Of a stretch of DNA of 64,000 bases, positions 42,748 through 52,565 are shown piece after piece. The notes under the pieces are model-generated. The model was given only the letters and a program-made list of their open reading frames with translations, was not told where the DNA came from and searched no databases. The stretch lies in NCBI RefSeq assembly GCF_002934685.1, contig NZ_NKHL01000112.1:1-64000 (forward strand). The letters run 5' to 3'. The stretch's first letter is position 1. Every line of letters starts with the position of its first letter. The DNA comes from Pseudomonas bohemica (GTDB lineage Bacteria > Pseudomonadota > Gammaproteobacteria > Pseudomonadales > Pseudomonadaceae). The position numbers and the translations under genes were made by a program.

Positions 42748-44199
42748 ATGGCGAGAATTCAGGGACGAGTTCAAGAAACTTTCCCACCCTTGGTTGTTGA
42801 TCTGGACGGCACGCTGCTGCGTTCGGACTTGTTGATGGAAACCGCCATGGCCTTCGTCAGAAGCAAGCCATTGAAGGTTTTCAGCGTGTTCGGCTGGCTG
42901 TTCAACGGCAAGGCGGCGCTCAAGGAAGGCTTGGCACTGGAGACGGAAATAGACGTCTCGGTGTTGCCTTATGACCCGCAGATCATCGAAATGATTCATG
43001 CCGAAAAAGCCACCGGGCGGTTGATTGTCCTGGCCACGGCCAGTCATGTAAGTCTGGCCGAGCGCATCGCCGAACATTTACAACTATTCGATCTGGTATT
43101 GGCCTCTAACGCCCAACGCAACTTGTCCGGTAATAACAAGCGCGACCTGTTAGTTGCTCATTACGGTGAAGGCGGCTTCGACTATATCGGCAACTCCAAA
43201 GATGATTTGCCAATCTGGAAAGTCTCGCGTCAGGCCTATGTGGTCAATCCTGATTCCGGGGTCGAGTCGCGAGTCGTGGCCATGACCCAGGTCGAGCCCA
43301 CCATCCGCACCAACACCGCCAGCCTGCGCGACTGGCGCAAGGCAATGCGCATGCATCAATGGCTGAAGAACGCGCTGATCTTCGTGCCGCTGCTGGCCTC
43401 TCATCGCCTGGCCCAGTTCGAGCTGATGCGCGACGGGATCTTCGCCTTCCTCTGTTTCGGCCTCTGCGCTTCCAGCGTCTATGTTCTCAACGACCTGCTG
43501 GACCTGGGCGACGACCGACACCACAAAAGCAAATGCAACCGGCCGTTTGCCAGCGGGCGACTGTCGATCAAGGCCGGGCTGATTCTGGTTCCGACCCTGC
43601 TGATCACGGCGTTCGGTTCGGCATTGCTGCTGTTGCCCTGGCAGTTCTCGGCAGTCATGGCCGCCTACTATGGGCTGACCCTTGCGTATTCGCTGAAGCT
43701 CAAGCGGCTGATGGCCTGGGACGTGATCGTGCTGGCGATGCTCTACACCGCACGCATTATCGCCGGGGTGGCAGCGTTCAACCTGACGTTGACCTTCTGG
43801 ATTCTGGCGTTCTCGATGTTCATCTTTTTAAGCCTGGCCATGGTCAAGCGCTACGCCGAACTGCGCGATGCTCGTGCCCGGGAGGTGAACACCCTCGCCC
43901 GCGGTCGTGGCTATTACCCTGGGGATCTGGACATGATCGCCTCGCTCGGCGCCTCGTCCGGTTATCTGGCGGTGATGGTGCTGGCGCTGTACATCCAGGA
44001 CGCCAATACCACCTCGCTGTACGTCACCCCCCACGTGATCTGGCTGGCCTGTCCGCTGTTGTTGTTCTGGGTCACTCGCGTGTGGATGCTGACCCATCGC
44101 GGGCAAATGAACGAAGATCCGGTGGTGTTCGCCATCCGTGATCGCACCAGTCAGTTGATCGGCGCGGTGTTCCTGCTGATGTTCTGGATCGCCGCATGA
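42748..44199 (+). CDS. HAD phosphatase-UbiA prenyltransferase fusion, DPPR synthase-like
   Basis: 483 residues from the ATG at 42748 (TAGGAGC upstream). Residues 1-200 form a HAD domain (VVDLDGTLLRSD nucleophile motif, GNSKDDLPIW acidic motif). The rest is a UbiA membrane domain with NDLLDLGDDRHH as first Asp-rich motif and CNRPFASG after it. In mycobacteria, DPPR synthase transfers ribose phosphate to decaprenyl phosphate and a separate phosphatase removes the 5-phosphate; here both may be fused. First gene of a five-gene operon. Confidence 0.88.
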   Translation: MARIQGRVQETFPPLVVDLDGTLLRSDLLMETAMAFVRSKPLKVFSVFGWLFNGKAALKEGLALETEIDVSVLPYDPQIIEMIHAEKATGRLIVLATASHVSLAERIAEHLQLFDLVLASNAQRNLSGNNKRDLLVAHYGEGGFDYIGNSKDDLPIWKVSRQAYVVNPDSGVESRVVAMTQVEPTIRTNTASLRDWRKAMRMHQWLKNALIFVPLLASHRLAQFELMRDGIFAFLCFGLCASSVYVLNDLLDLGDDRHHKSKCNRPFASGRLSIKAGLILVPTLLITAFGSALLLLPWQFSAVMAAYYGLTLAYSLKLKRLMAWDVIVLAMLYTARIIAGVAAFNLTLTFWILAFSMFIFLSLAMVKRYAELRDARAREVNTLARGRGYYPGDLDMIASLGASSGYLAVMVLALYIQDANTTSLYVTPHVIWLACPLLLFWVTRVWMLTHRGQMNEDPVVFAIRDRTSQLIGAVFLLMFWIAA

Positions 44200-45512
44200 G
44201 TACACCCCTGTATTCCTGGGGACGGTTTCCCCGTAGTCCGCAGCGTGGTCACAGCTGCGGGTGGCTCGACGAACTGCCCGCTCACCTGGACCGGGTGATT
44301 GACGATCACGGCAGCAGCCTGCCCTACGGCAATGGCCGCAGCTACGGCGACAGCTGCCTGGCGGCGAGCGATCAGGTGCTGCACATGCGCTCGCTGGACC
44401 GGTTGATCGAAGCGGACTGGACCAATGGCGTACTCAAGGTCGAGGCTGGCATTACCCTGGCCGAAGTGCTGAGCGTCGCCATTCCCCAAGGCTGGTTTTT
44501 GCCCGTGACGCCAGGGACTCAGTTCGCCACCGTGGGCGGCGCCATTGCCAACGATGTGCACGGCAAGAACCATCACGTTCGCGGCACCTTCGGCCGGCAT
44601 GTGCTCAGCTTCGGCCTGCTGCGCCGAGGTCAGCCGGAGATGATCTGCGCGCCCGGCGTCAATGCCGCGCTGTTTTCGGCCAGCATCGGTGGCCTGGGAC
44701 TGACCGGGGTGATTCACTGGGCGCAACTGCAGCTGATGCCGATCCGTGCCAGCCAGATCGACACCACCACGGTACGCTTCAACAATCTGGCTGAATTCTT
44801 CGCGCTTTCGGATGAACTCGACGGCCAGCACGAATACAGCGTGGCCTGGGTCGATTGCCTGGCCAAAGGCGCCGAGACCGGGCGCGGCGTATTCATCGTC
44901 GGCGACCACGCGCAATACGGCTCGCTGGAAGTCGGCCGCCGGGCAAAGTTGAGCATGCCGCTCACGCCTCCGGTCTCGCTGATCAACAAGCTATCGCTCA
45001 GTGCCTTCAACAATCTGTATTGGCGGGTGCATCCGAGCCAGCGCAAAACCGGGCGCAGTGCCTATGAACCGTTTTTCTATCCGCTGGATCGCATCCTGCA
45101 CTGGAACCGCATCTACGGTCGCCGGGGCTTTCAGCAGTATCAATGCGTGATTCCCACCGCCAACGCCGAAGCGGCAATGGGGGAGTTGTTGCGGGCCATT
45201 GCCGACGCCGGGCAAGGCTCGTTTCTGGCGGTGCTCAAGCGCTGTGGCGATGTCCTCTCGCCGGGTCTGCTGTCGTTCCCGATGCCGGGCACGTCACTGG
45301 CCCTGGACTTCCCGCAGAGCGAGCACCTGCAAGACGTTGTATTCCCGCGTCTGGACGACATCGTCCATGCCGCGGGAGGCCGCTTGTATCCGGCCAAGGA
45401 TGCCCATATGAGCGGCGCGGACTTTCGTCGGGCGTACCCCGCCTGGGAACGACTGGAAGCGCTGCGCGATCCCTCCCTGATGTCCCGTTTCTGGAGCCGC
45501 GTGCTGCTATGA
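44196..45512 (+). CDS. DprE1-like FAD-dependent oxidoreductase
   Basis: 438 residues, VAO-type flavoprotein. FAD-binding LPYGNGRSYGDSC and TPGTQFATVGGAIANDVHGKNHH match DprE1 closely; YPAKDAHMSGADF near the end matches its substrate lysine segment. DprE1 oxidises the 2-OH of polyprenyl-phospho-ribose, the first step of epimerisation to arabinose. ATGA overlap with the preceding gene and with the reductase that follows. Confidence 0.88.
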   Translation: MSTPLYSWGRFPRSPQRGHSCGWLDELPAHLDRVIDDHGSSLPYGNGRSYGDSCLAASDQVLHMRSLDRLIEADWTNGVLKVEAGITLAEVLSVAIPQGWFLPVTPGTQFATVGGAIANDVHGKNHHVRGTFGRHVLSFGLLRRGQPEMICAPGVNAALFSASIGGLGLTGVIHWAQLQLMPIRASQIDTTTVRFNNLAEFFALSDELDGQHEYSVAWVDCLAKGAETGRGVFIVGDHAQYGSLEVGRRAKLSMPLTPPVSLINKLSLSAFNNLYWRVHPSQRKTGRSAYEPFFYPLDRILHWNRIYGRRGFQQYQCVIPTANAEAAMGELLRAIADAGQGSFLAVLKRCGDVLSPGLLSFPMPGTSLALDFPQSEHLQDVVFPRLDDIVHAAGGRLYPAKDAHMSGADFRRAYPAWERLEALRDPSLMSRFWSRVLL

Positions 45513-46264
45513 ACACAACTGCTATGAAAAGAGTGCTGATCATCGGCGCGACATCGGCCATCGCCACCGCCTGCGCCCGTTTGTGGGCAAGCGAAGGCAG
45601 TGATTTTTTCCTGGTCGCGCGTAACGTCGACAAGCTGCAACAGACCGCTGCCGACCTCAAGGCCCGCGGCGCGAAGAACGTCACCCTGCACGAAATGGAC
45701 GCCAACGACATCGACGCTCATCCGTTGATGCTCGGCCGCTGCCTGACCGCGCTGGGTCAGATCGACATCGCCTTGATCGCCCACGGCACCCTGCCCGATC
45801 AGAAGGCTTGCGAGCGCGACGTCAATCTGGCGCTGCGCGAATTCGCCAACAACTGCACGTCGGTGATCGCCCTGCTGACCGTGCTGGCCATGCAGTTCGA
45901 GACCCAGCGCTGCGGCAGTCTGGCAATCATCTCCTCGGTGGCGGCTGACCGCGGCCGCCCTTCCAATTATCTGTACGGCAGCGCCAAGGCAGCGGTTTCG
46001 ACTTACTGCGAAGGCTTGCAGGCGCGGCTGTTCAAGGTTGGCGTGCATGTCACCACCATCAAGCCAGGCTTCGTCGACACCCCGATGACTCAGGGTTTGT
46101 CGTTGCCCGCCGCGTTGCTCGCCCAACCGGCACAGGTGGCGCAGCGCATCGTCAAGGGCATCGCCAACAAGGTGCCGACCCTATACGCGCCCGGATTCTG
46201 GGCCGTGATCATGCTGGTCATCCGCTCGATTCCGCAGCCGGTATTCAAGAGGCTGAATTTATGA
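45509..46264 (+). CDS. DprE2-like short-chain reductase
   Basis: 251 residues from the ATG at 45509, overlapping the oxidase stop (ATGA). SDR features: RVLIIGATSAIATACARLWA (variant glycine loop as in DprE2), ALIAHG, ISSVAADRGRPSNYLYGSAKAAV with the YxxxK pair, KPGFVDTPM. A C-terminal hydrophobic helix fits membrane association. It would reduce the 2-keto intermediate to polyprenyl-phospho-arabinose. Confidence 0.87.
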   Translation: MNTTAMKRVLIIGATSAIATACARLWASEGSDFFLVARNVDKLQQTAADLKARGAKNVTLHEMDANDIDAHPLMLGRCLTALGQIDIALIAHGTLPDQKACERDVNLALREFANNCTSVIALLTVLAMQFETQRCGSLAIISSVAADRGRPSNYLYGSAKAAVSTYCEGLQARLFKVGVHVTTIKPGFVDTPMTQGLSLPAALLAQPAQVAQRIVKGIANKVPTLYAPGFWAVIMLVIRSIPQPVFKRLNL

Positions 46265-47247
46265 GCGCAGGCGTATCCAACGACCAGTTGCACCTCTCAG
46301 GCTGGCGTTACCGGGCCGTGGTGCTATCAGTGGTGGGCTCGGCGCTGGGCTATCTGGGGTTTTCGCTGTGGGGCGGCTGGCACGCGGTGGGCGCGGCGGT
46401 GAGCGAGGTCGGCTTCGTCGGCATCGTGATCGCGCTGTTCATGTCCTCGGTGAACTACGGCCTGCGCTTCGTGCGCTGGCAGACCTACCTCAAGGTACTG
46501 GGCCATCCCATGCCGTGGCGCCCGAGCCTGAATATCTATCTGGCCGGCTTCGCTTTGACCACCACCCCCGGCAAGGCTGGCGAAGCCCTGCGTGGCGTGC
46601 TGCTCAAACGCTGGGGCGTGCCCTACCCGCAGAGTTTCGCGGCGTTCTTCAGCGAGCGGCTCTCGGACCTGTTCGCGGTGGTGCTGCTGACCCTGTTCGG
46701 CCTGTCGCTGTACCCCGAGGCGATGCCGATGATCGTGGTTGGCGTCAGCCTGGTGCTGGTCGGCCTGCTGGTGCTATCGCAACGCAGGCTGTTGGAGCGC
46801 CTGATGCTGATGGTGCCCAGCGAAGGTGGCAAGGTCATCGGGCTGCTGCGTCACCTGCTGCAAGTGCTGGTGCACGCCCAGCAGTGTCATCGCCTGCGCC
46901 TGCTGCTCGGCTTGACCGCACTCAGCGTGGTGGCCTGGAGCGCCGAAGCGCTGGCCTTCGACTGGATTCTGCAATGGATGGGCGCCGATATTCCGCTGGC
47001 GTTCGCGGTGTTCGTCTACGCCCTGGCGATGCTGGCCGGTGCAGTGAGCTTCATGCCCGGCGGACTGGGCGGCGCGGAAGCGGTGATGGTCGGGCTGCTG
47101 GTCTGGAAAGGCATGAACAGCGCCGACGCCATCGCCGCGACCGTATTGATTCGCCTGGCCACGCTGTGGTTTGCCGTGGCCATTGGCGCAGTGATGTTAT
47201 TCAAGCTCAAGGGCGAAACGGTGCCCGAAGGGCAACCGGCCCAGTAA
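46261..47247 (+). CDS. Flippase-like membrane protein (LPG synthase TM/AglD family)
   Basis: 328 residues, seven or eight helices. Motifs [37 protein letters not shown] and [18 protein letters not shown] are typical of the UPF0104 group. Such proteins are proposed to help flip or use polyprenyl-linked sugars. ATGA overlap with the reductase gene supports a role in moving the arabinose lipid to the periplasmic face. Confidence 0.87.
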   Translation: MSAGVSNDQLHLSGWRYRAVVLSVVGSALGYLGFSLWGGWHAVGAAVSEVGFVGIVIALFMSSVNYGLRFVRWQTYLKVLGHPMPWRPSLNIYLAGFALTTTPGKAGEALRGVLLKRWGVPYPQSFAAFFSERLSDLFAVVLLTLFGLSLYPEAMPMIVVGVSLVLVGLLVLSQRRLLERLMLMVPSEGGKVIGLLRHLLQVLVHAQQCHRLRLLLGLTALSVVAWSAEALAFDWILQWMGADIPLAFAVFVYALAMLAGAVSFMPGGLGGAEAVMVGLLVWKGMNSADAIAATVLIRLATLWFAVAIGAVMLFKLKGETVPEGQPAQ

Positions 47248-47296
47248 GTTTATGTGTGCCCGGCTTCATTCGAAAAAAGGGACAGGAGTGCAATTC

Positions 47297-48724
47297 ATGG
47301 TGGCAGTCGTACGTTATCGGGAGTCGATTCTGATTCCCCTGCTGTTGGCGATCGGAGCGATCCTTGCCAGTTTTCTTGCCTCGAGCGGCCCGATCCAGTG
47401 GATGGACAACGGCATGTTCCTCGCCGACGCCTCCCAGGGCCAGTACTTCAGTCAGACGCTGGGGCCGCTCGATCATCCGCTGTACCTTTTCGTCACGACC
47501 GCGCTGTTCGCAGGCTTCGGGCCTTACGTGCTGAGCTTCATGAATTCGCTGCTGCTGATTCCCCTGGGCTGGGCGATCTACCGGCTGGCCAAGGGCGTAG
47601 GGGCTACCAATCAGCAGGCCCTGTTGGCAATCGCCGCCGCCGTGCTATGCCACTGCGTGTTCTGGGTCTCGACCAAAGCCGAAGTCTACGTACTGCATAC
47701 TGTGCTGGTCACCCTGGCCTACATGATCCAGTTCCGCGACAAACAACGCCTGGGGGTATTGCCGGCGCTGTTTCTGATCGGCGTGCTTACCGGACTTGCC
47801 GCCGCGATCCATCAGCTGACCTTCATCGTACTGTTCCCGCTTTACCTGCAACTGTTGTGGCAGCACAAGGCGCGGATTCTGATCACGATTCCCGGTTTTG
47901 TTCTGGGCTTCGCAGTGGCGATTCCCGGCATCCTCAACGAGATGCAAGGGGGCCTGGGGCTGATCGATATCGCCCACCGCTATCTGATCGGCATCCCGGA
48001 CCGCACCGCCGAACAAAGCTGGCAGGGTTCGCTGTTCCGCTTCGACGAGATGTGGCACGAGAAGAACTCGGTGGTGCTGCTGATGCTCTCGCTGATCGGG
48101 CCGCAATTGGTGGGCCTGCTGCTGTTCCCCAAGAATCCGGCCCTGCGCGTGCTGTGGGCAGCGGCGATAATGGACTTCATTTTCGCGGTGTCCTATAACG
48201 TCACCGACCGCTTCACCTTCTTTCTGCCCGGCGCGGTGCTGCTGAGCATCATCGGCGTGATCCAGCTGCAAGCGCTGCTACCGCGCAACGCCGCAGGGCT
48301 GGTCAATGCCTCACCTGTCGTTGCACCAGTCGTGATTCTGGCAGTGTTCGCAGTCTATGCCAGCGGCGGCGTCCAGCTGCCGATCCACAAGGAACCGCTG
48401 CCGTTTCGTGACGACATCCACTACTTCATGGCGCCATACCTCACCGATCGCTCCGCCGAGGAATTCGTGCGCAGCTACGAAAAATCCGCCCCGCAAGGTG
48501 CGCTGATCATCGCTGACTGGACTCCCAACGGCGCCCTGCGCTCGGCCCAGGCCAGCGGAATGCTCAAGGGAAGGACGTTCGAGTCGTGTGACGAGGTGGC
48601 CAATATCGATGAATTCCTCAAAGGGCCGGGGGCGTATCTGGCGAGGACCAGTTACTGCGGGATGATAGCCGATCGGTTTACGTTGGAGACGTTGCCGGTA
48701 GGGTATGAGTTGCGGGCAAAGTGA
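47297..48724 (+). CDS. GT-C-like membrane glycosyltransferase, DUF2723 type
   Basis: 475 residues from the ATG at 47297 (GGAG nine bases upstream). About ten helices. The first periplasmic loop holds the DUF2723/GT-C pattern: an acidic [11 protein letters not shown] motif followed by [11 protein letters not shown]. The C-terminal ~110 residues form a soluble periplasmic domain ([16 protein letters not shown]). Last gene of the arabinose-lipid operon, 49 bases after the flippase gene, so probably the transferase using that donor. The acceptor is unknown. Confidence 0.8.
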   Translation: MVAVVRYRESILIPLLLAIGAILASFLASSGPIQWMDNGMFLADASQGQYFSQTLGPLDHPLYLFVTTALFAGFGPYVLSFMNSLLLIPLGWAIYRLAKGVGATNQQALLAIAAAVLCHCVFWVSTKAEVYVLHTVLVTLAYMIQFRDKQRLGVLPALFLIGVLTGLAAAIHQLTFIVLFPLYLQLLWQHKARILITIPGFVLGFAVAIPGILNEMQGGLGLIDIAHRYLIGIPDRTAEQSWQGSLFRFDEMWHEKNSVVLLMLSLIGPQLVGLLLFPKNPALRVLWAAAIMDFIFAVSYNVTDRFTFFLPGAVLLSIIGVIQLQALLPRNAAGLVNASPVVAPVVILAVFAVYASGGVQLPIHKEPLPFRDDIHYFMAPYLTDRSAEEFVRSYEKSAPQGALIIADWTPNGALRSAQASGMLKGRTFESCDEVANIDEFLKGPGAYLARTSYCGMIADRFTLETLPVGYELRAK

Positions 48725-48870
48725 GAGGCTGGGCACGGTCTGATGGGCAAAGTCGCGGTGGGATATGACCAGCCATTACCCACCCTGACGACTGTTGACG
48801 ACGCCCTTAATCAGGCGTGTTCAGCTGCAGCTCTCCCCCTGTATGCAAGGCAGTAGCATCACACACAATG

Positions 48871-49233
48871 TTACCGGCGCATGGTTAACTTATATATGGA
48901 GAGGGTTTGTTGGCAGTACTGAGCTGCGCTGGGCATGAGGGTGATACGCAACGTCCTGATTACTGAACTCCCCCCACCAAGCTTGACGTTGAAGGGTTTT
49001 CCGTGATCAGTGATAGCATAACTGGCGACTACCTTATTAGCGCCATCGAGTGCTTCCATTTTGTCATTGGGCCAGCACCCTCCCGTGCTTATGTAAAAAT
49101 CAACAGATACATCTGAGTACAACTTATAAAACTCGACATTGAACACTGCCCAGAAATTCACGTGCAATTTTTTCAAAATATTATTGCCAAGTACTGAGTA
49201 TGGTCTGACCTCTCCAACTTCTGGTTCAAGCAC
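48871..49233 (-). CDS. Orphan hypothetical protein or gene remnant
   Basis: 120 residues from a GTG with no ribosome site; stop codons lie immediately upstream. Beta-rich (VNFWAVFNVEFYKLYSDVSVDFYIS, CWPNDKMEALDG). Base composition is more AT-rich than the neighbours. It may be the 3' part of a decayed acquired gene. No family recognised. Confidence 0.4.
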   Translation of the reverse strand: MLEPEVGEVRPYSVLGNNILKKLHVNFWAVFNVEFYKLYSDVSVDFYISTGGCWPNDKMEALDGANKVVASYAITDHGKPFNVKLGGGSSVIRTLRITLMPSAAQYCQQTLSIYKLTMRR

Positions 49234-49395
49234 GCCACTACTTTACGGCAACCTCGTCGACGTTTGTTTAATAAAAACAAAAGCTTAATTCGGTCCATAT
49301 TTTTTTTGCACTATGGGTTATTTCAAATGAACCTAACGTTCAATTCTCAACTGCCCGATAAAAGTGGCTAGCGCCTCATAACAACCTTGGCGTGA

Positions 49396-49605
49396 TTAGG
49401 CTTTTGCCAACGCCCCTTCCTTATGCATGGCGACGTGCCCGGTCTTGTCGCTTTTGACTTCGTACTGAGGTTCTTCCTTCGAGGCCGTTCGGTGGCGGCC
49501 CATGAATTCGACGTCCTGAGTGTGCACCCGGGTGACCACGCCGACGATCTGCCCGACGTCCGAGTTCCAGCGCACGTGATCGCCTTTCTTGAACGCATGG
49601 GCCAT
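49396..49605 (-). CDS. DUF2945 (hypervirulence-associated TUDOR-like) protein
   Basis: 69 residues from the ATG at 49605 (CGGAG upstream). Pattern FKKGDHVRWNSDVGQIVGVVTRVHTQDVEFMG ... YEVKSDKTGHVAMHKEGAL is that of the DUF2945 SH3/Tudor-like fold. Function unknown; often near stress genes. Immediately downstream of the GH15 gene in the same direction. Confidence 0.9.
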   Translation of the reverse strand: MAHAFKKGDHVRWNSDVGQIVGVVTRVHTQDVEFMGRHRTASKEEPQYEVKSDKTGHVAMHKEGALAKA

Positions 49606-49619
49606 CGTCGTTCTCCGGT

Positions 49620-51479
49620 TCAGGGCTGCCAGAGGGTCTGGCCGCCGTCGAGTTTGCGGTCGAGAAAGCTGGCCGCGCTGATCAGTGCCAGGTGGCTCAA
49701 CGCCTGGGGCGTGTTGCCCAGATGGTGGCCGTGGGTGTCGAATTCTTCGGCGTAAAGCCCCAGCGGATTGGCGTAGCGCAGCAACTGCTCGAACTCCAGG
49801 TGCGCCCGCTCCACCCGCCCTGCCCGCGCCAGGCATTCGACGTACCAGAACGAGCAGGCGACGAACGCGCCCTCCTCGCCATCCAGGCCGTCGCCGTAGT
49901 CATCGTCGTTGCGATAACGGAAAACCATGCCGTCGCGCACCAGCGTGCGTTCGATTGCTTCCAGGGTCGACAGCCATTTCGGATCGCTGGCGCCGACGAA
50001 CCTTACCAGCGGCATCAACAACATGGCGGCATCGAGGCTTTTGCTGCCCTTGTGCTGGACGAAATGTCCGCGTTCCTGGTCCCAGAAATTTTCCCAGATG
50101 TCGTCATGAATCGCCTGGCGCTCCTTGTCCCAGCGTGCGAACGGCGCTGGCAGCGAACGTTTCTGGGACAAACGCAGGGCACGATCCAGTGCGACCCAGC
50201 ACATCAATCGCGAATGCAGAAAATGCTTCTCATCACCGCGCATTTCCCAAATGCCCACATCCTTGCTGCGCCAGTTCTCGCACAGTTCATCGACCAGCCG
50301 CGTCGTATGCTTCCAGCCTTCGTGAGAAATCGCTTCACCGTATTTGTTGGCAAGGTACACCGCGTCGAGCAGCTCGCCGTAGATGTCCAGCTGGGTCTGC
50401 TTGTAAGCCTCGTTGCCGATACGCACAGGGGTCGCGCCGCCGTAGCCTGACAGGTGCGTGAGCTCTTCTTCCGGCAGTTCTTCGCGCCCGGCCAGGGAAT
50501 ACAGAATGCCGAGCCTGGCCGAATCGTCGCAGCAATCGCCCATGCGCTCGCGTACCCAATGCATGAAGGCGTTGGCCTCCTGCGTGTAGCCCAGGCGCAT
50601 GAAGGCGTATACGGTGAATGAGGCGTCGCGGATCCAGGTGTAGCGGTAGTCCCAGTTGCGGGCACCGCCCTTTTCTTCGGGCAGGCCGAATGTGGCGGCG
50701 GCGACGATTCCACCGTGCTTGCGCGAGGTCAGCAGCTTGAGCGCCAGGGCGGAGCGGTTGACCACTTCCCGCCAGCGGCCGCGGTAGTTGGAATGACGAC
50801 TCCAGTGCTGCCAGTAATCCACGGTGCGCTTGAGGTCGCAGTCGCAATGAGTGGCCTTGACCTGTTCATCGTCGGCGCCGCCGAGCATGAATTCGACGAT
50901 TTCGCCGTGTTTCATCTCGAACTCAGCGACCGCAGCCTGCCCGTCGAGACGCAGTTCAACCGTCGCACACAGCCGTATGGCGGGCTGGCCCTGGGCTTCG
51001 AAACGCACGTCTTCTGCGTCCATCTGCGCAGTGGTTTCAGCGCGGCTGTAATCATGGCGAACCCGGCACGCCATACGCACGCGCGCGGTGCCGTGGCGCA
51101 CGTGAATCCGCCGTACCAGACGGGGAAGGTCATCGACTTGCGAGGCAATGGGCATCAGGTCGGTGACTTCCACCACCGCGTCCCTGGCAATCCAGCGAGT
51201 CATCAGCACGTTGGTTTCCGGCAGGTAGAGCTGCTGGCGGCGTGCGTCGGGCAAGATCGGCGACAACTGGAAGATTCCGGCATCGGGTGTGTCGAGCAGT
51301 GCGCTGAAGAGGCTCGGGCTGTCGAAATCGGGCCAGCAGAAGAAATCGATGCTGCCGGTGTCGGCCACCAGCGCGGCACTGCGCATGTCGCCAATGATGC
51401 CGTGGTTCTCGATATGATTTTGCGCTTCGTCACGCAGGTCGGGCTGGGTGCTTCGGGTGCTCTGGATAGGCTCAGCCAT
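49620..51479 (-). CDS. Glycoside hydrolase family 15 (glucoamylase/trehalase-like)
   Basis: 619 residues. N-terminal beta-sandwich region (SIDFFCWPDFDSPSLFSALLD) and an (alpha/alpha)6 barrel with GGARNWDYRYTWIRDASFTVYAF and a later GEQ-like segment. Members hydrolyse alpha-glucosides, sometimes trehalose. No signal peptide, so cytoplasmic. Its start overlaps the upstream SDR stop by eight bases. Confidence 0.92.
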   Translation of the reverse strand: MAEPIQSTRSTQPDLRDEAQNHIENHGIIGDMRSAALVADTGSIDFFCWPDFDSPSLFSALLDTPDAGIFQLSPILPDARRQQLYLPETNVLMTRWIARDAVVEVTDLMPIASQVDDLPRLVRRIHVRHGTARVRMACRVRHDYSRAETTAQMDAEDVRFEAQGQPAIRLCATVELRLDGQAAVAEFEMKHGEIVEFMLGGADDEQVKATHCDCDLKRTVDYWQHWSRHSNYRGRWREVVNRSALALKLLTSRKHGGIVAAATFGLPEEKGGARNWDYRYTWIRDASFTVYAFMRLGYTQEANAFMHWVRERMGDCCDDSARLGILYSLAGREELPEEELTHLSGYGGATPVRIGNEAYKQTQLDIYGELLDAVYLANKYGEAISHEGWKHTTRLVDELCENWRSKDVGIWEMRGDEKHFLHSRLMCWVALDRALRLSQKRSLPAPFARWDKERQAIHDDIWENFWDQERGHFVQHKGSKSLDAAMLLMPLVRFVGASDPKWLSTLEAIERTLVRDGMVFRYRNDDDYGDGLDGEEGAFVACSFWYVECLARAGRVERAHLEFEQLLRYANPLGLYAEEFDTHGHHLGNTPQALSHLALISAASFLDRKLDGGQTLWQP

Positions 51480-52272
51480 TGTCGCGAAACTCCGGATACA
51501 GACTCATGCCACCGTCGATGAACAGCGTGGCGCCGTGCACATAGTCGGAGGCGTCGGAAGCCAGCCAGACCACCGCATTGGCGACGTCTTCGGCTTCGCC
51601 CACCCGGCCATAGGGGATCAGCTTGAGCAGTTTGTGCTCGGCTTCGCCGGAGGTGGCCTTGGTATTGATCGCGGTGCGAATCGCACCCGGAGCGATGCTG
51701 TTGACGCGGATGCGCTGCTCGCCGACTTCCTGGGCGATGCTGCGCATGAGCAGGTCCACGCCGCCTTTGGAGGCTGCGTAATTGACATGGCCGGCCCAGG
51801 GGATGACCTGGTGCACCGAGCTCATGTGGATGATCTTGCCCAGCGCGCGCGAGATGTCCGGCCGGATTTCCTGTCTGGCGAACTGTCGCAGTGCGGCGCG
51901 GGCGCAGAGGAACTGGCCGGTGAGGTTGACGTTGATGACCGTATTCCACTCCTCCAGGCTCAGCTCGGCAATTGGCGCATCCTTTTGCAGCCCCGAGTTG
52001 GCGATGAGAATGTCCAGTCGGCCGAAAGTGCTGACGGTATCAGCGAACAGTTTTTCGACCTCCTCTTCCTTCGAGACGTCGGCGCCGATGGCCATCGCCT
52101 GACCGCCGGCTGTCCGGATTTCATCCACCAGTTTCTGTGCCGGTTCGGGCTGGGAGTGGTAGTTGACCACCACCGCCGCGCCTGATGCGGCGAGCCCTCG
52201 CGCCGCGCCCAGGCCGAGGCCGGAGCTGGCTCCGGTCACCAGCGCGACCTGGCCTTTCAAGGAAATCAGCAT
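51472..52272 (-). CDS. Short-chain dehydrogenase, glucose 1-dehydrogenase-like
   Basis: 266 residues. Classic SDR: TGASSGLGLGAARGLAASGAAVV cofactor loop, NSGL, Ser-Tyr-Lys triad with YAASKGG, and PGAIRTAIN. Glucose oxidation is a typical annotation for this subgroup; pairing with a glucosidase is consistent. First gene of SDR-GH15-DUF2945. Confidence 0.87.
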   Translation of the reverse strand: MLISLKGQVALVTGASSGLGLGAARGLAASGAAVVVNYHSQPEPAQKLVDEIRTAGGQAMAIGADVSKEEEVEKLFADTVSTFGRLDILIANSGLQKDAPIAELSLEEWNTVINVNLTGQFLCARAALRQFARQEIRPDISRALGKIIHMSSVHQVIPWAGHVNYAASKGGVDLLMRSIAQEVGEQRIRVNSIAPGAIRTAINTKATSGEAEHKLLKLIPYGRVGEAEDVANAVVWLASDASDYVHGATLFIDGGMSLYPEFRDNG

Positions 52273-52565
52273 GGAATGTCGAACCTCATGGTGAGCGTTT
52301 AAATGCTGACTGACGCCGCTGGCTGGAAGTTCATTGGGAAGGGAACTGAATCCTTAGAGCGTCAGAGCGCACTCCCACAGTGAACCGTATCGTCCATGAC
52401 GTCCCGTCTGAGGATCGAAAACGCCGCGGCCGATTAACCAACCAGTCCGCGAAACATGCGGTTACGCTGGACGCCGGGCAACGGCGATCCATAAACTGTC
52501 GCCCATCATTTCGCCATCTTTTTTCACGTATAGGGGCGAAGCATGTCGGGGAACGGGGACGAGTT

